From CAYPHJ01 sp964410485 (GTDB lineage: Bacteria > Desulfobacterota > Binatia > UBA9968), in the NCBI GenBank assembly GCA_964410485.1, contig CAYPHJ010000135.1:1-10765 (forward strand): a stretch of 10,765 nt of DNA, written 5' to 3'. The translations under genes and the position numbers were made by a program. Below, one piece after another: positions 7,053-10,765 of the stretch (its first letter is position 1; each line of letters begins with the position of its first letter). Under the pieces are notes generated by a model that saw nothing but the letters and a program-made list of their open reading frames with translations, did no database searches and was not told where the DNA came from.

Positions 7053-7822
7053 CCGATAGGGCCACGTTAGTGGAAATGAACAACGTGCGGCAGGTATATG
7101 CCTCCGTCGATGGCGGCCGCTTTGTCGCCATCGAGGACCTTACATTGGAAGTTGGCGAAGGCGAAATCGTTGCCATCGTCGGCAAAACCGGCTGCGGCAA
7201 GTCAACCGCATTTAATCTGTTGCTCGGTTTGGAGGCTCCGACGTCCGGCTCTATCCGGGTCTTAGGAAAAGATCCCCATAGGGACTTTCATTTCTTCCGT
7301 TCCAAGTTCGGTGTCATTTTTCAAACCGACCGCTTGTTACCCTGGCGCACCGCACTGCAGAACGCCACGCTTGGTTTAGAAATACTCGGGTACCCCGAGA
7401 CGGAACAAAAAAAGATCGCGGGATACTGGCTGCACAAATTGGAGCTCAAGGGCTTTGAAGAAGCGTATCCCCATGAGCTTTCGGGAGGAATGCGCCAACG
7501 CGTGGCCATCGCTCGTGCATTTTCGATGACGCCGGAGATCCTCTTTGCGGATGAGGCGTTCGGGCATCTCGATCAGTCGACGGCCAAGCGTTTGCGCGAA
7601 GTGTTTCTCAATTTAGTTGCCGAGACAAAAAAGACCTGCCTACTGATTACCCACAACATTCACGAAGCCATCGAAGTCGGCTCACGCCTCGTTGTATTGG
7701 GAAAACCGAGCCGTGTACTCTACGATCTTCGAATCCAGGCAGCGGTCAGCCGCTCGGAAGCGGCGGAAATGGAAGATCGGATTCTAGAAATCATCGAAGC
7801 CAATGAACTCGTGAACCAGTAG
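7049..7822 (+). CDS. ABC transporter ATP-binding protein, SsuB/TauB-like
   Basis: A 257-residue ATPase with all motifs in order: Walker A GKTGCGKST (45-53), Q-loop Q92 in IFQTDRLLPW, signature LSGGMRQR (144-151), Walker B ILFADEAFGHLD (164-175) with catalytic E169, and H-loop H202 in THNIHEA. The LLPWRTALQNA segment is typical of the nitrate/sulfonate importer group. The Walker B continuation is DEAF rather than the common DEPF, a mild variation that leaves the acidic pair intact. It should energise import through the preceding permease. Ribosome site AAGGAGG lies at 7036-7042 within the end of the permease gene, and the ATGA overlap couples the two. This is the last gene of the plus-strand cluster. 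Confidence 0.95.
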   Translation: MTDRATLVEMNNVRQVYASVDGGRFVAIEDLTLEVGEGEIVAIVGKTGCGKSTAFNLLLGLEAPTSGSIRVLGKDPHRDFHFFRSKFGVIFQTDRLLPWRTALQNATLGLEILGYPETEQKKIAGYWLHKLELKGFEEAYPHELSGGMRQRVAIARAFSMTPEILFADEAFGHLDQSTAKRLREVFLNLVAETKKTCLLITHNIHEAIEVGSRLVVLGKPSRVLYDLRIQAAVSRSEAAEMEDRILEIIEANELVNQ

Positions 7823-7968
7823 AGTTTTGGTGGCGTGAGCTGCTGAGCGTCCCCCGAGTCTCATCGTCTGAGGTGAGGTTAAGTTAGAGGCACGCAGTTC
7901 CAAACCGCTTTGTCCGTCGTGCTCGCTAATCTTTCCAGGCGCGATTGAGGCGCCGCTCGTTGAGCCAA
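7823..7968. other. Convergent spacer between the ABC ATPase and the TctC-like gene
   Basis: No gene seen. Two weak stem-loops are present: CTCATC/GGTGAG at 7860-7877 (one G-U pair, six-base loop) and GGCGC/GCGCC at 7938-7954 (seven-base loop). Neither is followed by a clear T-run in either direction, so I do not call a Rho-independent terminator, though transcripts from both sides must end about here. Confidence 0.5.
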
Positions 7969-9009
7969 CTACTTTAAGAGGTCAGCGATGCGCTTCACGA
8001 TAGCCGGAGGAGTGGCAAATACCTTTTCAACCAGGCGCTGCACTTCCTCGCCGGAGGAAGGGCTGATCTCAAGGCCCGCACGCTCGGCCTCCTTTAGAAA
8101 GGCGGAGTCCTTAAGAGTCTTCATAAAGGCGTCCCGCAATACATTTACCCTTTCGCGCGGAACTTCGGGGCGCACGAAAAATGGCCGCGCTACAGCGAGA
8201 GGAGCAAAGATAGCCTCAAGAAAAAGACGATCCTCCCGATTTTCCACCAGATCCATGACCCAGGGTACATGCAAAACCTCGGGATGTTTTTCGAGACCCA
8301 TCTGTAACAAGATATGTACGAAACCCTTCGGTACCCATTCGGGGCGAGCGGCCTTGAGTGAACTCCAAAGGATGCCGCACATACCGCTCACCTCCCCACG
8401 CTCCATTGCTGCATAAAGTTCTGGAACACTGACGTATCCGGGAATTACATTAAAATTGGTCCCCAGGACTGCATTCAGTGCTTTCGGGTGAATCATAAAA
8501 GTCGTCCCAGGTCCACCACCTCCTATGACGAGCGGCTTCGGCGAACGGATTACATCCGAGATGGTCCTGAAGCCGGAGTCGTGCTTGGCCAGGCAGACCC
8601 CGACATCTGAACTGGCGGTCCCAATCCAGTGGAACTTTCTCGAATCGAACTCGACTCCAGGAACACGCACGAGGTCAAGGAGAATATTGCCGGCGGGAAA
8701 AAAACCAATGCTCAGCCCGTCCGGACTGGCGACGTTATGGACGTGATTGCCTGCCACCACGCCGCCAGCCCCCACCATATTCTGCACAACGGTTCTTGGC
8801 TGGCCTGGTACAAACCTTCCGAAATGCCTGGCGATAGCTCTGATGTGAATGTCATGCCCGGTACCCGGTCCGGTTCCCACGACAAACCGGATGATTTTCC
8901 CTCTGTAGAAGTGGGCAGTGTCTTGGGGCGTCTGTGCACCGGCAGATTGCGCCAAAGCGAGAAACAGGAAGAGCGCTAGGGTCATGAGAGTTCGGAGCAA
9001 TTTTCCCAT
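7969..9009 (-). CDS. Tripartite tricarboxylate transporter (TctC/Bug-like) periplasmic binding protein
   Basis: A 346-residue exported protein. The signal peptide MGKLLRTLMTLALFLFLALA probably ends at SAGA (residue 25). The mature start FYRGKIIRFVVGTGPGTGHD is the family's ligand-pocket loop, in a variant lacking the usual PxGGGxD; VVQNMVGAGGVVAGNHV and SPDGLSIGFF (75-104) are further hallmarks. Relatives bind di- or tricarboxylates, aromatic acids or similar compounds and pass them to TctA/TctB membrane subunits. Neither subunit is in the window, so this is an orphan receptor, as is common for the family. I start at ATG 9009 because GAGGTGA (9020-9014, minus strand) lies just before it and the signal peptide begins there; an upstream in-frame ATG at 9045 adds 12 residues of no evident use. 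Confidence 0.9.
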   Translation of the reverse strand: MGKLLRTLMTLALFLFLALAQSAGAQTPQDTAHFYRGKIIRFVVGTGPGTGHDIHIRAIARHFGRFVPGQPRTVVQNMVGAGGVVAGNHVHNVASPDGLSIGFFPAGNILLDLVRVPGVEFDSRKFHWIGTASSDVGVCLAKHDSGFRTISDVIRSPKPLVIGGGGPGTTFMIHPKALNAVLGTNFNVIPGYVSVPELYAAMERGEVSGMCGILWSSLKAARPEWVPKGFVHILLQMGLEKHPEVLHVPWVMDLVENREDRLFLEAIFAPLAVARPFFVRPEVPRERVNVLRDAFMKTLKDSAFLKEAERAGLEISPSSGEEVQRLVEKVFATPPAIVKRIADLLK

Positions 9010-9115
9010 TGATTCACCTCTTACGCATTTTTTGCCGGGCGGCATTCGGAGAGCACGGAGCTCGCCAGTTCCGGCGGTGCGTTGCCTTTCTCACTCCAAA
9101 ATTGCAGCGCTTAGA

Positions 9116-9144
9116 ATATTTCCCAGCTGATAAGACGTTGTCAA
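9116..9144 (-). promoter_or_regulatory. Tentative promoter of the TctC-like gene
   Basis: Read on the minus strand, a perfect TTGACA (9144-9139) is followed after 17 bases by AAATAT (9121-9116), a poor -10. Better-looking TATTCT lies at a 20-base spacing. It would give a leader of about 100 bases before the ATG at 9009. Confidence 0.22.
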
Positions 9145-9234
9145 GGATATTCATGAGGTCGATGAGGTTGAAGCAACCTTTGGGCTGTTCGCGATAATGT
9201 TCGCTGAGCCACGATCTCACTTAGTTTCATTTCG

Positions 9235-9258
9235 ACGTTTCGAGAATTCTCGGAACGT
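9235..9258. repeat. Near-perfect 24-base palindrome in the spacer
   Basis: Arm ACGTTTCGAGAA is followed directly by TTCTCGGAACGT. Eleven of twelve pairs are exact, and the remaining pair (T9240 with G9253) is a G-U wobble if transcribed. It sits 226 bases upstream of the TctC-like start with no gene across it. It has the size and symmetry of a dimeric regulator site. Confidence 0.6.
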
Positions 9259-9552
9259 GGCCGCAAACCCTTTACTTCCACTCACTGATATATTATTCGA
9301 GCATGGCAAAACGCGCGGTGATTCCACAGAAGTCTATTTCTGCTGGTATTTCAGGCGGCAAGCGGAATCCGCGTTCCGTTTATCACGGGTGACGGCAGGC
9401 AACGCGATGCCGCGACGCAGATGAAGTTGGAGGTGATTTGGGTCGGCTAGGTACGACAAAGAAGTTTTTTATTTTCCTGTGCTACAAATCCTTCTTTTAC
9501 AGGTAAATCTCTTGTTAGCAATTCATCTCCCCCTTAGCAGGCAGCTGAAAAA

Positions 9553-9593
9553 CTCTCCGTTCACCCTTCGAGAACCTCAGGGCGAACGGAGAG
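9553..9593. repeat. REP-like palindrome, module 1
   Basis: Left arm CTCTCCGTTCACCCT (9553-9567) pairs with AGGGCGAACGGAGAG (9579-9593) with a single A-C mismatch in 15 pairs. The 11-base loop itself contains GAG/CTC. The stem is strong enough to form a stable hairpin in RNA or single-stranded DNA. Confidence 0.85.
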
Positions 9594-9617
9594 GAACTTG
9601 AAATGAGTAGGGATTTT

Positions 9618-9652
9618 CCGTTCATGCTGAGCCTGTCCAAGCATTCCGAAGC
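9618..9652. repeat. REP-like module 2, inverted and degenerate
   Basis: Starts CCGTTCATGCTGAGCCTGTC and aligns with module 1 in the opposite orientation (shared GAACGG and CTCAG cores). Its own palindrome has decayed: the far arm reads CATTCCGAA where CATGAACGG would complete it. Confidence 0.6.
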
Positions 9653-9671
9653 TTTTTTCAGCAACCTGTTA

Positions 9672-9779
9672 GCGGATTCCCGCGGATATGGAGCAGTATC
9701 CCAAGATGCCGCCGACTGGCTAGCTTCCAGCTTCGCTCGATCAGGGATTCAAAAGTTTGCCGCGCTCACGAAAAAGCCG
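9672..9779 (+). repeat. Copy B of the duplicated GFA 3'-end segment
   Basis: Matches 503-611 at about 90% by eye, same orientation. The half beyond the stop codon has more differences than the coding half, consistent with past selection on the coding part before decay, though the numbers are small. Confidence 0.85.
9673..9723 (+). pseudogene. Remnant of a second GFA-family gene (C-terminal 16 residues only)
   Basis: In frame, this stretch reads IPADMEQYPKMPPTG and a TAG stop, matching the end of the GFA protein encoded at 135-554 with two conservative replacements. Upstream homology stops abruptly at the inverted-repeat element ending at 9672; no zinc-binding region is present. It is therefore a truncated fragment and not a gene. 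Downstream similarity continues to 9779. The short frame starting at ATG 9603 reads this DNA in a different frame and is not the gene's descendant. Confidence 0.7.
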
Positions 9780-9835
9780 CACTAAGTTGCTTTTAAAGGA
9801 TTCTCCAGGAAGCTACGCGTCCCAAATTAAGAGCC

Positions 9836-10765
9836 TTACCCCGTCGGCGTCTTCTGCGTTTGCCACGCTTCCTTTTTGTTCCGGGAGCGTAGAATCACCA
9901 TATAGCTGATGAACAGAACCACCACGGCCGCTTTGAGCCAGAGCATGGAGAGAGGCGGGAAGTTGATGAGGCTTAGATGGGTCACTGGTAGCAGCAATAT
10001 GGCACCTCCGAGCCCCACCAGAAGCCGGACGGGAGTAGCGAGATGCTTAATGATGTAACCGGCCAGAGCAAATGAAATGAGGAACATCCCCGCCGCCGTG
10101 GCGATGACGGCGAGGGTAATCTCTAGTGGTGTGCCTTTTAGAAGCAGCGGCGCGGAGAAGACAAAAAGGAAAGGAACGAGGTAAGCTACGATGGCCAGGC
10201 GCACCGCGGTGAAGCCCGCGCGCATTACGCTGCACTCGGCAATCGGAGCGGCGGCAAAGATGGAGACACAAACGGGCGGGGTGATGGCGGAGAGTAGGCC
10301 GTAGTACAAGATGAACAGGTGGCCCGCCAAGAGTTCCACTCCGAGCTGCTCCAAGACTGGCCCGAAGAGCACGGCCAAAAGGATGTAAACCGCTGTAGAT
10401 GGCATGCCCATGCCGAGGATAATGGAGGTGACAGCGACGATGGCCAAGATGACGACCAGGGGCGCCGTGACGGTCGAGGCTGCGTACGAGACGAGGAACC
10501 CGATTCCGCTCAGCGATATAACGCCCAGAATGATCCCCGCGAGGGCGATGATCGGTCCCAGCTCCACGATGGCCCGCCCAGAGGCTGCGAAGACCTCCTC
10601 GAGATTGTAGAAAAAGCTTCGACGATTTTCCGGCCGGATGAGCGCCACCACTATGGCCGAGCCGGCAGCGATGAGTCCTGCCTTTCCCGGTGACATATTA
10701 ACCACGAACAGAGCGTAGATTAGTACCGCAAGCGGGATCAGGAAGAACCAACCGCTTTTCATGAC
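9836..10765 (-). CDS. TRAP transporter permease, TAXI-type large subunit (partial, N-terminal part outside window)
   Basis: The visible C-terminal 309 residues form a very hydrophobic DctM-type permease segment with about eight or nine membrane spans. Hallmarks are ILGMGMPSTAVYI and the LLSAITPPVCV segment, both conserved in the sodium-coupled TRAP large subunit. The tail beyond it (TPLEITLAVIATAAGMF onward) is typical of fused 4TM-12TM proteins that work with TAXI-family binding proteins. Such fusions usually have 600-700 residues. The ATG at 10762 is very likely an internal methionine, because the frame is open to the window edge and GWFFLIPLAVLIY normally lies in mid-protein. The TAA stop is at 9838-9836. 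No TAXI binding protein is visible; it would be expected further upstream of this gene, beyond 10765. Confidence 0.88.
   Translation of the reverse strand, partial: VMKSGWFFLIPLAVLIYALFVVNMSPGKAGLIAAGSAIVVALIRPENRRSFFYNLEEVFAASGRAIVELGPIIALAGIILGVISLSGIGFLVSYAASTVTAPLVVILAIVAVTSIILGMGMPSTAVYILLAVLFGPVLEQLGVELLAGHLFILYYGLLSAITPPVCVSIFAAAPIAECSVMRAGFTAVRLAIVAYLVPFLFVFSAPLLLKGTPLEITLAVIATAAGMFLISFALAGYIIKHLATPVRLLVGLGGAILLLPVTHLSLINFPPLSMLWLKAAVVVLFISYMVILRSRNKKEAWQTQKTPTG

Larger units (their letters stand above)
9010..9533. other. Long spacer upstream of the TctC-like gene
   Basis: No convincing gene on either strand; the frames present lack known motifs. It holds a possible minus-strand promoter (9116-9144), a small stem-loop AGGTTG-AAG-CAACCT at 9165-9179, the near-perfect palindrome at 9235-9258, and a strong Shine-Dalgarno-like GGAGGTGAT at 9429-9437 that leads only into a 22-codon frame from TTG 9438. 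The stretch from about 9461 to 9530 is visibly richer in A and T than its surroundings. Confidence 0.55.
9534..9672. mobile_element. Small inverted-repeat element, MITE-like or REP doublet (REPIN-like)
   Basis: The ends are imperfect inverted repeats of 19 bases: TTAGCAGGCAGCTGAAAAA at 9534-9552, matching the reverse complement of 9654-9672 at 15 of 19 positions. Inside lie two REP-like modules in opposite orientation (9553-9593 and 9618-9652) sharing a CTCAG core and GAACGG end. At about 139 bases it has no coding capacity and would need a transposase supplied elsewhere. No obvious target-site duplication is visible. I recognise the core as resembling interspersed palindromic repeats of environmental bacteria, from memory only. 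Confidence 0.55.

Noticed and set aside
9421..9506. Strong GGAGGTGAT ribosome-site-like sequence followed by a 22-codon frame from TTG 9438
   Set aside because: Start spacing is short, the codon is weak, the peptide is AT-driven (many F and K), and there is no other support.
9534..9672. CRISPR array or attachment site
   Set aside because: Only two inverted, diverged modules with no regular direct spacing; no cas or integrase gene in the window.
9603..9785. 60-codon frame with a ribosome-site-like GGAGAGG upstream
   Set aside because: Its first part is a translation of REP-like module 2 and its last part reads the GFA remnant out of frame; the apparent ribosome site is the arm of the REP hairpin. 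No family similarity.

Overview
The window looks like accessory catabolic and transport DNA from an uncultured, moderately GC-rich Gram-negative bacterium. Three features suggest this: secreted solute-binding proteins of three transporter families (ABC/NMT1-like, TctC-like, TAXI-type TRAP), a hydantoinase/acetone-carboxylase-type gene, and an intergenic repeat with a CCGTTC...CTCAG...GAACGG core. I have seen such combinations in environmental lineages such as Binatota, Desulfobacterota or Rokubacteria, but that placement is an impression and no marker gene here fixes it.

Layout. 135-554 (+): a small zinc protein of the GFA (formaldehyde-activating-like) family. 555-988: a gene-poor spacer with small repeats and a possible promoter. 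989-7822 (+): six genes in one direction, namely a HyuB-type subunit fused to an acetone-carboxylase gamma-like zinc domain, a phytanoyl-CoA dioxygenase-type Fe(II)/2-oxoglutarate oxygenase, a short-chain dehydrogenase, and a complete ABC importer (binding protein, permease, ATPase). 7823-7968: a convergent spacer. 7969-9009 (-): a TctC/Bug-like periplasmic binding protein without its membrane partners. 9010-9835: an 826-base spacer with a near-perfect 24-base palindrome, a 139-base inverted-repeat element resembling a REP doublet or MITE, and a broken copy of the 3' end of the GFA gene. 9836-10765 (-): the C-terminal part of a TAXI-type TRAP permease, cut by the window edge.

How the genes may work together (inference): the ABC system imports a small organic compound, the PhyH-type oxygenase hydroxylates it, the dehydrogenase oxidises the alcohol to a ketone, and the HyuB-gamma fusion carboxylates the ketone or opens a cyclic amide. 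The required ATP-binding HyuA partner is not in this window, so the pathway is incomplete as seen.

The most unusual signals are the HyuB-gamma fusion without an adjacent HyuA, a perfect 32-base palindrome inside the permease coding sequence (6441-6472), and the duplicated GFA 3' end whose second copy begins exactly where the inverted-repeat element stops.
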